Assembly: GCA_946902985.2 (NCBI GenBank)
Contig: OX336388.2
Span: 1,218,214,609 to 1,218,278,608, forward strand
Origin: Meconema thalassinum
Lineage: Eukaryota > Arthropoda > Insecta > Orthoptera > Tettigoniidae
Length of the DNA stretch: 64,000 nt
Direction of reading: 5' to 3'
Shown here: positions 22,972 to 34,418 of the stretch, piece by piece
Position numbering within the stretch: the first letter of the stretch is position 1
How the letters are laid out: every line of letters begins with the position of its first letter
Notes under the pieces: generated by a model
The model's input: the letters and a program-made list of their open reading frames with translations, nothing else
Database searches by the model: none
What the model was told of the DNA's origin: nothing
Program-made: the position numbers and the translations under genes

Positions 22972-25900
22972 CTACGATCTTGAGTTCAACAATGATCTAC
23001 GAATTTCCGTAGGCTTCGAATAAAATATATCTATAGCGCTATCAAGATGGTTTAGAGAGCGCAACGCCATCAATAACCAGGAATTGGCATGGGCTACAGT
23101 TCTACACTTCTGGATCCGGAAAGTGAGTCTTTGCCTTGTATTGCGGCCTGGAACATGAAGCGGAATCAAACACAAAAGGGGCGCACAGTCGATTCTATTG
23201 GTCAGACACTTATATAGAAACATGGCGTTGGCACAAATGCGGCGAGACCTCAAAGACCGCATACCCATGGTTCCACAGAAGGTCTCATAATCCAATGTAG
23301 AGAGTCGAATGCCCATATACCTACAGCTGATCCACTTCATGAATCTCACCTGCACTCTCTCTAACCGCTGAATAGCATATTGCTGAGAAGGCAGCCATAC
23401 CTCACAACAGTATTCAACAGTCGACCTTACATATGCTAAAAATAAAATTTTGAGAGAACCTATATTGGCGAATTCACTACAATTTCTCTTCAGAAAACCT
23501 AGTAATCTGAACCCCTTACTTGTCACCTTATCTACATGTTTTAGAAACGACAGCCCGTCATCGTTGGTAATTGTTATACCTAGGTCGTTTACTTCATTCA
23601 CACGCACTAATACAGAGTTACTTATACTATAATTCCTCATGACAGGCGCCAACTTCCTAGAAAATGTTATCACATTGCATTTTGATATATTAAGGTCAAG
23701 TAACCACTTAGTACACCATTCTGTTAGTAGATGTAGGTCTAATTGAAGCAAGTCACAGTCTGACTCGTGGTCTATTACTCGAAACAGTTTCAAATCATCA
23801 GCGTATAGAAGGCAGTTACTATTCTTGAAGACCCCAGTTAAATCATTAATAAAGATTACAAATAAAAGTGGCCCCAAGATGGAACCCTGAGGAACACCAG
23901 AAGTTGGAAAGTATGGATTTGAAGTTTGACCATCGGATTTAACAAAGCAAATTCTTTCAGTGAGATAGCTTCTAATCCACTCTAAAACGCTGCCGCCTAT
24001 TCCATACGCCGACAATTTGATTAATAATGCCTCATGTTGTACGGAATCAAAGGCTTTGGAAAAATCTGTGTATATGGCATCTACTTGTTGACTCCTGTCC
24101 AAGGCATTTGATATGAAGTTGACGTACACTGCCAGGTTCGAAACAGTCGAGCGCTTCTGCACGAATCCATGCTGAGCAACATTAATGTACTGGCCGACTG
24201 ACCTGTATATTCTATTGTACACAATCTTCTCCGCCACCTTTGATAGGAGGGATAGCAGGACGACTGTCCTATAGTTGTCAAATACCCTTTTGTCACCCTT
24301 TTTGAATACTGGAATTACGTATCCCTTCTTCCACTCACACGGAAAGCATCCAGATTTAAAAGATATATTTAAAATTGCACTGAGAGGTATCGCCAACTGA
24401 GGAGCACATTCTCTAAGTACAAGACCTGGTATCTCATCAGCCCCAAACGATTTTGCAGTATCCAATGATGACAGAATCTCACACACTTCAAAGGGCGTAG
24501 TCCGGATCGACATCAATCCCTGATTACACACGATTGGGACAGACGAGTGACACGGCCTCGCAGGAGAGTGATACTTCTTGAAGCCCTCTGCAAATTTATT
24601 AAGAATAGTTTTCTTGTCCTGGATTTCGATTCCATTCTGAAACATAGTGGATGGTAAACGTGAAGATTTTCTTTTATTGTTTACAAAATTCCAAAAATGC
24701 TTTGGATTGGTGGTTAATTTTGATTCAACTGAGATCACATAGTCTTTGTATTTTCTGTTCTGGAGTCTCTTATATTCCCCCCGTATCACCGAAAATTGAA
24801 CATAGTCACACCAAAAGCCCGATTTCTTGAACCTTTCTCTGACTCTCTCTTTTTCTTTCAACTTGTTGATTACCTCTGTATCGCACCAAACTGGATACTT
24901 CCGAGTATTGATTGTGCGAGTGGGCACTGAATCCTTGATAACTGCTTTGAGGAGGTCGTAAAACAGACTTAAAGCCTCATCAACAGAGGGAGAATTATCC
25001 ATCAAATACCATGGACACATCGATAGAAGGTCTCTCATGAGGGGAAAATCAGCTTTAGTCCAAGTATATATTACCCTTCTTAGTGATTTTGGACGGATAA
25101 TTCGCGGCAAGGATAGTGAGAATTCCACAGCATCGTGGTCTGACTTAACTACCTTCTCAGCCTGAATACATTGCGTATGTGCGGAGAGTTGTTCAGGGAC
25201 TAGCACCAAATCCAGGAAATTGTTATTGCGTGTAGGGAAATGACACATTTGCTGTAGATTAAACTCACTGATAATCTCTAGAAACGATAGGACTTCCTCA
25301 CATCTTTGCTTTATAAAAGGTTCAGGGGTCCAGGCTAATTCACTGATGTTAAAGTCCCCACACACTACGACTATGTCTTGGGGGTTTAAAACAGCTGTGA
25401 CATTGCCCAGCGTCTGACGCAAATCACTCAGCCTAACCTTCACCTCGTCCGGTGATAGATAGCAGCACACGATGAATACCGCCCGTCCAGGTTTAGGCCT
25501 GACCTTGACCACAAGGCACTCCCAACACCCTGCCAACTCCGGCCTTGATACCGGATCCAGGATGTTTTTCACGGCCACAAGTACGCCTCCACCCTTAGTT
25601 TTGGTGTCATGAACGAGTTGTCTGTCTTGTCGAAATATACTGTAATCACTGGACAGTATCTCGTTCTCGTCCACTGCATCATTCAACCATGATTCTACGA
25701 TACAAATACAATCATTTTCAGCATCACTAAAAGCTAGGTTGAATTCCGATAATGAAGTACACATACTCGCTACATTTTGATAGAAGAAAGTCATATCATT
25801 ACACTGACCAGGTCCCGGGTTCAATTGCACATCGCCTGACAGTGCCAATAGGAGCATGGCTATAACATTGCCGGACATTTTCAAATACGTGGACCTTTGA

Positions 25901-26007
25901 CAACCACTTGGTTGCTTCAACGCCAGGTACTGTGTTCCATTCAAGCAAAGCACATGGCATGATATTTTAAAACGATCTTGAAATAAACCTTCAGAAAACG
26001 GTAGCAA
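22972..26007 (-). CDS. LINE-1 ORF2: 2A-like leader, APE endonuclease, reverse transcriptase
   Basis: It is open for 1011 residues. The first 12 or so (before KISCHVL) come from the antisense of the adjoining LINE-2 fragment, so the true start is lost or lies at an internal Met such as the one in YLKMSGN. A hydrophobic run then ends in LLLALSGDVQLNPGP, a 2A-like motif. The endonuclease follows with FFYQNVASM, CIVESWLND and VVCGDFNISELAW. The RT has KSFGADEIPG, YTDFSKAFDSVQHEA (motif A), SGVPQGSILGPLLFVIFIND (motif B) and LLYADDLKLF (motif C). The C-terminal thumb includes YVRSTVEYCCEVWLPSQQ. No internal stop interrupts these domains, so the enzyme part appears intact. No promoter or ORF1 is linked to it here. 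Confidence 0.9.
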   Translation of the reverse strand: MLPFSEGLFQDRFKISCHVLCLNGTQYLALKQPSGCQRSTYLKMSGNVIAMLLLALSGDVQLNPGPGQCNDMTFFYQNVASMCTSLSEFNLAFSDAENDCICIVESWLNDAVDENEILSSDYSIFRQDRQLVHDTKTKGGGVLVAVKNILDPVSRPELAGCWECLVVKVRPKPGRAVFIVCCYLSPDEVKVRLSDLRQTLGNVTAVLNPQDIVVVCGDFNISELAWTPEPFIKQRCEEVLSFLEIISEFNLQQMCHFPTRNNNFLDLVLVPEQLSAHTQCIQAEKVVKSDHDAVEFSLSLPRIIRPKSLRRVIYTWTKADFPLMRDLLSMCPWYLMDNSPSVDEALSLFYDLLKAVIKDSVPTRTINTRKYPVWCDTEVINKLKEKERVRERFKKSGFWCDYVQFSVIRGEYKRLQNRKYKDYVISVESKLTTNPKHFWNFVNNKRKSSRLPSTMFQNGIEIQDKKTILNKFAEGFKKYHSPARPCHSSVPIVCNQGLMSIRTTPFEVCEILSSLDTAKSFGADEIPGLVLRECAPQLAIPLSAILNISFKSGCFPCEWKKGYVIPVFKKGDKRVFDNYRTVVLLSLLSKVAEKIVYNRIYRSVGQYINVAQHGFVQKRSTVSNLAVYVNFISNALDRSQQVDAIYTDFSKAFDSVQHEALLIKLSAYGIGGSVLEWIRSYLTERICFVKSDGQTSNPYFPTSGVPQGSILGPLLFVIFINDLTGVFKNSNCLLYADDLKLFRVIDHESDCDLLQLDLHLLTEWCTKWLLDLNISKCNVITFSRKLAPVMRNYSISNSVLVRVNEVNDLGITITNDDGLSFLKHVDKVTSKGFRLLGFLKRNCSEFANIGSLKILFLAYVRSTVEYCCEVWLPSQQYAIQRLERVQVRFMKWISCRYMGIRLSTLDYETFCGTMGMRSLRSRRICANAMFLYKCLTNRIDCAPLLCLIPLHVPGRNTRQRLTFRIQKCRTVAHANSWLLMALRSLNHLDSAIDIFYSKPTEIRRSLLNSRS

Positions 26008-26782
26008 TGATATTCAGAAAGGGCGGAAGAACTGCCAAAGATGACATTCTTTACCTCAGAGATGAACCTTTGCTTCAAACCAGTCATTACAAATATCTAG
26101 GAATTACTTTGCAAATACAAGGGAAATTATTTACACGTCACATCAAAGATAAAATGATCTGTGCTGTCAGATCAATGAACGACATTAGTCATCTCAGGGA
26201 TATGTCCCTGCAATCGGCACTGAGACTCTTTAAAGCAAAAGTTACACCAATTGCAACGTATGGATTGGATATAATATGGGTTAATTTAAGCAAAAATAAC
26301 CTGAAAGACTTAGAGAAAGTGAAAACCTTATTCTTAAAAAGACTGCTTTGTTTGTCAAAATTCACCCCATCGAGACTGGCGTATGAACTAGCGGGGGAAC
26401 CTTTCTTTATAGAAGAACTCCGACTGGTTCACCAACTACCATCCACAAGACAATACAACGATTTGCTACAAGAACTACTTGCAAAAAAGAAGGATATCCC
26501 AATTGATTTCTACTCCACTACGGCCATGACGTCAACAGAATGGAAGGGCACTGCCTATGATTTGAGACACACAGTGACCCGATTCGCGGTGCACGGTTTT
26601 CACCACAAGATTTGTGAGACTGAGGTGTTCCATGTGCCCAGACCAAAGTGCATTTGTAAATTGTGTCAAAAGTCATGCGATACTTACCACGCTCTCGTGT
26701 GTAGTAAAAGGTTGTCATCGCTTACAGAATTTTGTAAATAATTATTGTAATGCACATTGTGCGCACTTATCCTTAATAATAA
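25971..26782 (+). pseudogene. LINE-2a: 5'-truncated plus-strand copy of LINE-2
   Basis: The plus-strand frame 26007-26741 (245 residues) has the same amino-acid sequence as the C-terminal part of LINE-2b ORF2 (minus strand, 31094-33895). It begins just after the RT motif region (MIFRKGGRTAKDD), with homology from AACGATCTTG at 25971. It keeps the C-terminal zinc motif CKLCQKSCDTYHALVC and ends in the tail CCTTAATAATAATAA. Catalytic RT motifs and the endonuclease are absent because of the 5' truncation, so it cannot move by itself. No clear TSD was found. The left side abuts LINE-1 coding sequence. Confidence 0.9.
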
Positions 26783-27504
26783 TAAAAGCCACGAATACGC
26801 AAAAGAGACGGAGCGCAGCCGACACCATTCTGTTCGCTGGGTAAAAAACAGTGGGTGAAGTGAAGATGAGGGAATTAGATATTTCTTCCCTAGTTCAAGA
26901 GTCTTGGGACTACGATTATCTTAAATTAAGGTTCTGATTTAGGACTTAAATTGGCTTCTATAACAAGTGCTACTCATTATTATGAATGTGCTGTTGGATT
27001 CATCAAAAATGTTTCTCCCCAATAAACGCAGCTCTCCTGAACACAACCAGGCTGACTTAAAATGCCTTCTTACTAATGACACAGGTACATGCCCTCAGTC
27101 CCAAGAGAGTAAACTATCATTTTCGACTGTGGACAGCACAGAAGCGAATGTCAATACCTTTGCACATGTCGCGCATGAGAGCTTTCCAACTCCCGAGTGA
27201 CTATTTCTTCACTATCTGCTTCCAGCGCGCAGCCATAAACTTCGATGTTGAACTGAGCGTGCTGCAATTTATGCTTTACTCTTCCTACTAACCACAAAGT
27301 TATATCAATTCACTTTTCGGACTTTATACGCTCACCTACAATTTCTTATATTCACAAACACTCCAGTATTTGCTTTCACCTCCGCTGAAACTTCTCTTCA
27401 GATGCTTACCGTAAATACGCCCATATAAAAATCAATTCACCAATTTGTACATCCCGACCAGCATCTTGTACTTTTAGGCTACTCGAGAACCATTGGCATG
27501 ATAT
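26783..27504. other. unassigned stretch, possibly LINE-1 5' region
   Basis: It lies between LINE-2a and the TCA target repeat of the next transposon. By position it should be LINE-1 ORF1 and leader. The PHD-type ORF1 seen in the sister copy at 56873-57190 is not recognisable here. Confidence 0.35.
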
Positions 27505-27599
27505 TCAGGCTGTGTCCCAATAGTACAATTTCAGGCGTAGTGAACTAGATAGGCTGTGTTTCTATCTCCCAAAATTTTAATAATGGCACCCCGTCGTGT

Positions 27600-30500
27600 T
27601 CGTTAAGCCGCCATTTTGGACACGATGACGGCCTAGGGTGGGGGCTTAACGAAGCCCTGAGAATCAAAACGATCTAAAATTTTTCCGAGCATGGTCTCCA
27701 ATCAAAACGTCCCTGATTGGCTGAGCACTTATTGGGTCCTTCCCGCCACACAGCAGCAATCAAATCCGCCATTAACCTCAATTTAACATAACCTAAGTTA
27801 CTTAAATTACAAATATTAATAATGTTGGTGAAGGGTGGGTGACTTGTGGATTAGATAAGCCATTTTTAGTGTTGCCTTCTATAGATTTGTGTTTTTTTTT
27901 GGCAATCTCGTTATCTTGTAGACATTAAGATAAATAGTTATATTTTGGGGGCCTATCACTCAGTAGCAACTATTACGAATAGCTGTACTATAGGCCTAGT
28001 AAGATTTTTCTGCACCTTCGCGAAATAGTGGCGGTGGTTTGAGATTATTTTTGACTACCATTATGGGGTTTTAATAGTTTTTCATAGAGCATTTTTGTTG
28101 TCTTGTAGGCATGATTGATTTGACATGTTAGGTCTGCATGTAGCCTACAGTTTTTTTTTCTGTTTTATGGAATAATGCTCATTCTCATTACCATTAAGTG
28201 CAACCGTGTTGACCGACTGAAAGACATTGAATATTTCGTTTACTAAGGCAGCACTGAAATATGGGTTCCAACACGATATGGACTTGGAACTTATATTCGC
28301 TTAACAAAATAACTATACATCAACAAGTCATCCTTGTAATCTCTGCAAATAATAAAAATATTTCCCATCCAATATAGGCCTATTCATGTTGAACGGTAGA
28401 AAGTTATCAACCTTTATTAAGGCAACACTGAAAAATGTTCATTTTGATCTAGCCTACTTACTCGGAGTCATCTGCATCAATGTCCCTAGAGGTTCAGTTT
28501 TTTAAATTCTCCCTTTCCTATGGTCAAATAACACATGGATGTTCCCTATTTTTCTTAAGGGGATTCAATGATCTTATGCTGAACTAATTAAGAATAGGGC
28601 ATGTACCCCAACCCCTTAAAATATGAAGTTATCAGGATAAAAATAATGTCCATAACCATCAGAAACTTGAGAACACAGATCAGGAGAATGTTGATCGACC
28701 ATGGATGCAAGACCAGAAAGTCTTAAAGAGGAGTGTTTCATTTAGAGGCTTGGAACATCATGATCAAGACCCCTGTACTTGGGTGTGTGCTCAATTTGTT
28801 TGAAAACCCGTTGACAGATCATAAGTTAATCTGTGGCTGGAATCCACTCCGTCCTATGCTAAGCTGCGAGTACTGGGCACCATTAGTGTTCTGTGACTAC
28901 TGTATCAATTTCTGAAAATTGTGTCATAGGCCTATGCATAGACAAGTCGCTGAGAATGTTCTCTGAATGGTGAATACCAGTAGGCTAGCCTACTTAGCTG
29001 CCTCCTTCACTAGCATTTCCAGGCACCTGGTTAGTTGGTAAAATGAAATAGAAAAATCACTTGAATGATTCAAGTTGTCCTTGATTGCCCTCGAGGGACA
29101 GTGTACCCCATTCCAGATCTTAGTTCAGAATTAGTTTCCTTGACGGAGTTGGAGAAACAGTCACAATACCTATGGTACTACTAGACCTAGTACGGTACAT
29201 GTAGATGGAAGCATTGTGAGACCAACCACTAGGTAGCTTATGTCCCATTAGTTGGGAGTGTTAGGGAATGGGAGATTGGTTCAACATTTCAGCCTATGTT
29301 GTTGTATATTTCATTAATATATGAGATATAAAAGTGTATCATAGGAATATTAAAGCAAACCATAATATATTACCAGTTGGTCAATTGGATACAACAATTC
29401 AATGAAACATTCTGTTAATAATTAGGAAGTGTCATAGGCAACCAGAGAAGCGACACAAGAAAAAACACCTGAGTCTTCCAGGCAGTTGTCATCAACTGTA
29501 TTTCACATAGAGAAGAATGACTAAAATGGTTCCTCATGAAAAAAACAACTGGTCAATGGCTTGAAAGACAGTAGTAAGGACTTACATGCTGTCAGTAAAA
29601 GTGGAGTTAAGAAAGATGTCTGGAATATTTAAATCAGTAGTTGATAGCCATGATTTTTAAAATTACCCTAGTTAATTGCACCTTAACATGATTTGTAGCC
29701 TACCGGTATGTGCAAGATTTTAAATGGTAGGTTTTCCTGTGAACCAAAAAACAGCTCTTAACATGGATTATGTTCAGGTTAGGCCTACAAGTTATTGGGA
29801 GGGAGGTTTATTTTACATACCTGTTGCACATAAAATGTGCTTCTGATTAGAGCTCTGTGGGAATGTTTAAATGGTTTGATGATACAGGATTTATCAAGCC
29901 TCTTTCTATGCATCTTTTAAAAACATTTTAACAATTCATAAATTACTGTCATCATTGCTAATGCTGTAATCTGTCATGTTTATTTATGCAGCATGAGGAA
30001 TTAGGAGATATAGTAGGATAAAATGCAACTGTGTCATGGAAACCTAAGATGTATTTTTATTTCTCAACTTTATTTTCTTTAGACTCCAATACAGCCCACC
30101 ACCAGGGGGAAAAAAAAAGTGTTGGTGATGTTTAATGAGAGCAAATCTTGAAATACTGTGATTTAAGTGGTTGGTATCAAAAGCTGTATAGGAAAAATGA
30201 AAATGTGAAATCACGCCCAAGTTTATGAAGCCTTGCCAGACTCGGCTGAAATTATCTTCGATGCAAATCAAGTCTCAATAGTTAAAACTTTAGGACGACC
30301 TTTGAAATGGAGAACTATAATAGGCCTACATTTAGGATCGACATAGCCTGCAGTAGGTCTTGTGCTACTGTATGCACCTGGGCATGTTTAAAAAAAACTC
30401 AGCCTGCAGGTTAATAAGGTAGTATATTACTATAAATCTATCTCAAGCAAATCCAAGAAGTTACCAGACTGAGAAACTACATATCAATATTTAAACAAAA

Positions 30501-31046
30501 ATAGGGTGGCAGTGCAAACTGCACTTTTAATCCTTGCTTCATTAGTTAAACCATAATATTTGTACATAAATACAGTAAGGACTTCACATTACAAACGGCC
30601 ACTTAAATTATATGCCTTATTAGGCATAACCTACAAATTACATGTCATGAAATTGGTAAATATAAGCAGACAGCAACATCAATATGCAATGGTCTATAAT
30701 GTAGTTTTATAGTTCACAAAAGGTTATTGTACTGAATGTATTTCGAACTGATGAATAAAACTGGTGGAAACGACAGCCAATTGATTTACATCCGAAGTAG
30801 TAGAAACTTTCAGTTGATTGGCAAGAGTGTTGAATTGTACTTTTATTTTCACAAATTTTGATGAACAGTGTCACGCTTCAATTTAAATATAAACGTACAT
30901 GCAATTCCTCATCAATAAGTGATTTGCACTTCATACTGTCATGAACTGGAATAGATTTCTAGCAATTTAATTGATGTAGAAATCTATTCCTCTCGCCACC
31001 ATGTTGGTGATAATTGTAAACAAACCCGCGGGCAGCCAATGGCTGG
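27600..31046. other. interior of E3, no gene recognised
   Basis: AT-rich. It begins with a GC-richer, promoter-like patch containing GATTGGCTGAGC (CCAAT type) at about 27715. No domain was found in either strand's short frames. TAGGCCTA occurs five times (27991, 28375, 28927, 29780, 30321), far above chance. If a transposase gene exists it must be split into small exons. Confidence 0.45.
29080..29140 (-). repeat. SINE family A fragment
   Basis: Plus-strand GTGTACCCCATTCCAGATCT and flanks resemble the head of the SINE at 16195-16250 (GTGTATCCCATTCCAGCCCT). It is short and diverged. Confidence 0.4.
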
Positions 31047-31093
31047 TAATAATTATTATTAAGGATAAGTGCGCACAATGTGCATTACAATAA

Positions 31094-33895
31094 TTATTTA
31101 CAAAATTCTGTAAGCGATGACAACCTTTTACTACACACGAGAGCGTGGTAAGTATCGCATGACTTTTGACACAATTTACAAATGCACTTTGGTCTGGGCA
31201 CATGGAACACCTCAGTCTCACAAATCTTGTGGTGAAAACCGTGCACCGCGAATCGGGTCACTGTGTGTCTCAAATCATAGGCAGTGCCCTTCCATTCTGT
31301 TGACGTCATGGCCGTAGTGGAGTAGAAATCAATTGGGATATCCTTCTTTTTTGCAAGTAGTTCTTGTAGCAAATCGTTGTATTGTCTTGTGGATGGTAGT
31401 TGGTGAACCAGTCGGAGTTCTTCTATAAAGAAAGGTTCCCCCGCTAGTTCATACGCCAGTCTCGATGGGGTGAATTTTGACAAACAAAGCAGTCTTTTTA
31501 AGAATAAGGTTTTCACTTTCTCTAAGTCTTTCAGGTTATTTTTGCTTAAATTAACCCATATTATATCCAATCCATACGTTGCAATTGGTGTAACTTTTGC
31601 TTTAAAGAGTCTCAGTGCCGATTGCAGGGACATATCCCTGAGATGACTAATGTCGTTCATTGATCTGACAGCACAGATCATTTTATCTTTGATGTGACGT
31701 GTAAATAATTTCCCTTGTATTTGCAAAGTAATTCCTAGATATTTGTAATGACTGGTTTGAAGCAAAGGTTCATCTCTGAGGTAAAGAATGTCATCTTTGG
31801 CAGTTCTTCCGCCCTTTCTGAATATCATTGCTACCGTTTTCTGAAGGTTTATTTCAAGATCGTTGATTTGGGCCCATATTGCAAGTTGATTCAAGCTGTC
31901 TTGTAGCTCTTCTCTTGACGACGAGGTCAGAACCATATCATCGGCATATACGATGATTTTGACTTTCTGGGAACGTAAGAGACATACCACATCAGCAGTC
32001 GCGACATTAAATAGAAGAGGGCTTAGAGGGTCACCCTGAAGTACTCCCATTGTTTGATCGATTGGATTAGATATAGTTATTCCGTTATCTATTTCTACCT
32101 GGTTGTTATGTAGAATATCCTTAATCAATCTGGTGATGTAGTGGTGCTCCAGACCAATCATTTCGGTGAGTTTCTTTACTAGTATGCTTCTATTAATGCG
32201 GTCGAAGGCCTTAGAGAAGTCTATGAAGACTGCATATACTTTCTGTTTTGGAAGCCTTAAAGTGTCCTGTATTATGTCGAGCAAGTAATTGACAGCTTGC
32301 AGTGACGATCTCTGCTTGCGGAAGCCAAACTGCTCTTCCGGAATTTTATCGTCTATCAGTTGTGTCAGTCTTGTTGTGAGTAATTTCATCATAAGTTTGA
32401 AGAGAGTATCTTCCAATGCAATGCCTCTATATGCATTAGGATCACTGGAGTCACCTTTCCCTTTATACAGCATTTTTATTCTGGATCGTCTCCATGAGTC
32501 TGGGATCCTTCCCTGACGTAAGCATTCGTTCATAAGATCGGTCCACGTTCCTATGAGCATCGGTGCGGCTTCTTTAAGATGTTCATTATAAATCGAGTCT
32601 GGCCCACAGGCCTTTCTATCTTTACTGCTTTTTATTGCAAGTGAAAGTTCCTCTACTGTGATGGGATCGAAAGCACTTGTGTGAGGGTCAGTATCTGGTC
32701 TGGTGTCTTTTTCTTGCAAAACGTGACCAAGGTGTTGTTCCCATGTTTCAATTGGTATGTCCTTAGGAAATTTCGGTTGTATAGGTTTCAGTGCTCTGAA
32801 GGGATCCTGTTCAATTTCTTCAATTAGTATTTTCTCCTTCTTTTCTAAAAATACTTTCTTAGCCTTTTTGATGATGATCTTATAGTGTTTCCGTAGATCT
32901 GCATATGTCTTCAGTGTTGTTTCCGTTTCCTGCTTTCTCACAGCGTGAAGAGCATTGATTGTTCGTTTCCTTATTTGAAAGCATTCTTCATTAAACCATG
33001 GCTTGGCTTTCCTTGGTCTTTCTTTAACTGAAAGCACAGAATTCCGCATGGAATTCTCTAAATTCCATAGTGCTTCATCAATGTTTCCTGCAATTATGTT
33101 ATCATGTATGTCTGAGACCCTAATTGTTTGCAATTTGGTGAGATCCAATTTCCTCGATACTTTGCTTTTGCTTCTTAGCGAAGGAGTTATCTGTATTCCC
33201 TGGTAGAGAACTGTGGCAATGGGTAGGTGTTTTCTTACGGTGACATTGTCAATTGCACGCTGTTGGAGAACGGTGAAACCCTTATTAATGAATACGAGGT
33301 CAATTGTACTTGACCCATTTTGACATATGTATGTTTTTGTTTCTTTATTGTTAGTCAGTGTTAGGCCTTCTTGTTCCATGTAATGCAGAAGTGTGGACGT
33401 CTTTCGAGAAGGTACATCAATGCGACAGTTGAAGTCACCAGCTACTATTAGCGCATCATTCCTCGCTACATGACTTAACGCTACAGTTAGATCGTCTATT
33501 AAATCTTCTTCTCGAAAATCTGGTTGAAAGTACGCACAAATTATGTATAAAATTGGTGTCTTCACGATTAGTATGTTGTTAGTCCGGTGCTTCACTGTAA
33601 AAGGAGATAGGCTGGGTTTCAGCAGACAAGAGATACCTCCTTTAGGCCTTCCAATGTTACTTTTGATGGCGGTATTATGGATGCAGTAAAAATCTTTTGC
33701 TCCCCAGTCTTCTGTAAGAAAAGTCTCTGTTAACAGTACTATGTCATAATCATCAAAAATATTATTTGGAGCTAGTTGTAACGCGTTCTTTATACCTTCA
33801 ATGTTCCATAGAATAATCCTTAATTTATGTTGCCTTTCTGCTATATTATTACTAGAAGTTCTAATTTCTTGTTCTGGGCACTCATTTTTTCGCAC
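31094..33895 (-). CDS. LINE-2b ORF2: APE endonuclease and reverse transcriptase
   Basis: 933 residues, intact. The endonuclease comes first: LRIILWNIEGIKNALQLAPN, IVLLTETFLTEDWG, IVAGDFNCRIDVPSRK and STIDLVFINKG. The RT then has SSKDRKACGPDSIYNEHLKE, PNAYRGIALEDTLFKLMMK, VFIDFSKAFDRINRSILVKK (motif A), MGVLQGDPLSPLLFNVATAD (motif B) and IIVYADDMVLTSSSREEL (motif C with YADD). A C-terminal zinc-knuckle-like CICKLCQKSCDTYHALVC closes the protein. Such enzymes nick target DNA and copy their RNA there. The start was chosen because ORF1 ends 4 nt upstream. The clade (L2, Daphne or Crack-like) is unresolved. Confidence 0.93.
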   Translation of the reverse strand: MRKNECPEQEIRTSSNNIAERQHKLRIILWNIEGIKNALQLAPNNIFDDYDIVLLTETFLTEDWGAKDFYCIHNTAIKSNIGRPKGGISCLLKPSLSPFTVKHRTNNILIVKTPILYIICAYFQPDFREEDLIDDLTVALSHVARNDALIVAGDFNCRIDVPSRKTSTLLHYMEQEGLTLTNNKETKTYICQNGSSTIDLVFINKGFTVLQQRAIDNVTVRKHLPIATVLYQGIQITPSLRSKSKVSRKLDLTKLQTIRVSDIHDNIIAGNIDEALWNLENSMRNSVLSVKERPRKAKPWFNEECFQIRKRTINALHAVRKQETETTLKTYADLRKHYKIIIKKAKKVFLEKKEKILIEEIEQDPFRALKPIQPKFPKDIPIETWEQHLGHVLQEKDTRPDTDPHTSAFDPITVEELSLAIKSSKDRKACGPDSIYNEHLKEAAPMLIGTWTDLMNECLRQGRIPDSWRRSRIKMLYKGKGDSSDPNAYRGIALEDTLFKLMMKLLTTRLTQLIDDKIPEEQFGFRKQRSSLQAVNYLLDIIQDTLRLPKQKVYAVFIDFSKAFDRINRSILVKKLTEMIGLEHHYITRLIKDILHNNQVEIDNGITISNPIDQTMGVLQGDPLSPLLFNVATADVVCLLRSQKVKIIVYADDMVLTSSSREELQDSLNQLAIWAQINDLEINLQKTVAMIFRKGGRTAKDDILYLRDEPLLQTSHYKYLGITLQIQGKLFTRHIKDKMICAVRSMNDISHLRDMSLQSALRLFKAKVTPIATYGLDIIWVNLSKNNLKDLEKVKTLFLKRLLCLSKFTPSRLAYELAGEPFFIEELRLVHQLPSTRQYNDLLQELLAKKKDIPIDFYSTTAMTSTEWKGTAYDLRHTVTRFAVHGFHHKICETEVFHVPRPKCICKLCQKSCDTYHALVCSKRLSSLTEFCK

Positions 33896-33899
33896 TTCA

Positions 33900-34418
33900 T
33901 TATGCGAGACGTGCTCCCTCGAAAAAGGGGCGACGAAAGGAAAAACGTTTAACCAGTATGCGTTCTGGCCAGATTTCTGGCGTCATTGCTCTTTCCTTGT
34001 CCTCAAATGGGATGCCTATTTTGAATGCTTTACTTTTTCCTCTTGTTTCTATTTGCTCACATTCTATTTCCCCCTGTATGCCTATGTTTTTGAGGTGTGA
34101 AATAAGTGTCTTTGCTTCAGTTGTTGGATGAACTCTGCCTATGAAAAGCCATGCTTTACGTTCCGCTGGTCTTAGGTTACAAGTTATATCAAAAGGTTTA
34201 GTCCCCTGAATTCCTAGGTGTCTTGGTGAGGGAGTTCTCTCCACTTCTGCCATAGTATATTCTTCATTATCCTTCCTTAGTGTGGAGTGACGTTCATTTT
34301 TACTACCTGGATCCCTCTCATCCTGAGTCTGGAGTTTGTCAGAGTTTCCGTGGCTGTTGTTGGGATTTTGAAGACTTTGCTGTGCTGTCGGTGGGTAATA
34401 ATTGCCAGCCAATAACAA
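33900..34418 (-). CDS. LINE-2b ORF1, nucleic-acid-binding protein candidate
   Basis: 172 residues directly before ORF2. The N-terminal half is polar and low in complexity (rich in Asn, Gln, Ser and Glu). The C-terminal half, from PAERKAWLFIGRVHPTTEAK through ISHLKNIGIQGEIECEQIE to FKIGIPFEDKERAM, looks like an RRM-like alpha-beta fold: beta strand FIGRV, helix, beta strand. ORF1 proteins of LINEs bind the element RNA. The true start may lie elsewhere because the first Met is close to the presumed 5' end. Assignment is by position and this loose fold impression, so it is moderate. Confidence 0.7.
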   Translation of the reverse strand: MLLAGNYYPPTAQQSLQNPNNSHGNSDKLQTQDERDPGSKNERHSTLRKDNEEYTMAEVERTPSPRHLGIQGTKPFDITCNLRPAERKAWLFIGRVHPTTEAKTLISHLKNIGIQGEIECEQIETRGKSKAFKIGIPFEDKERAMTPEIWPERILVKRFSFRRPFFEGARLA

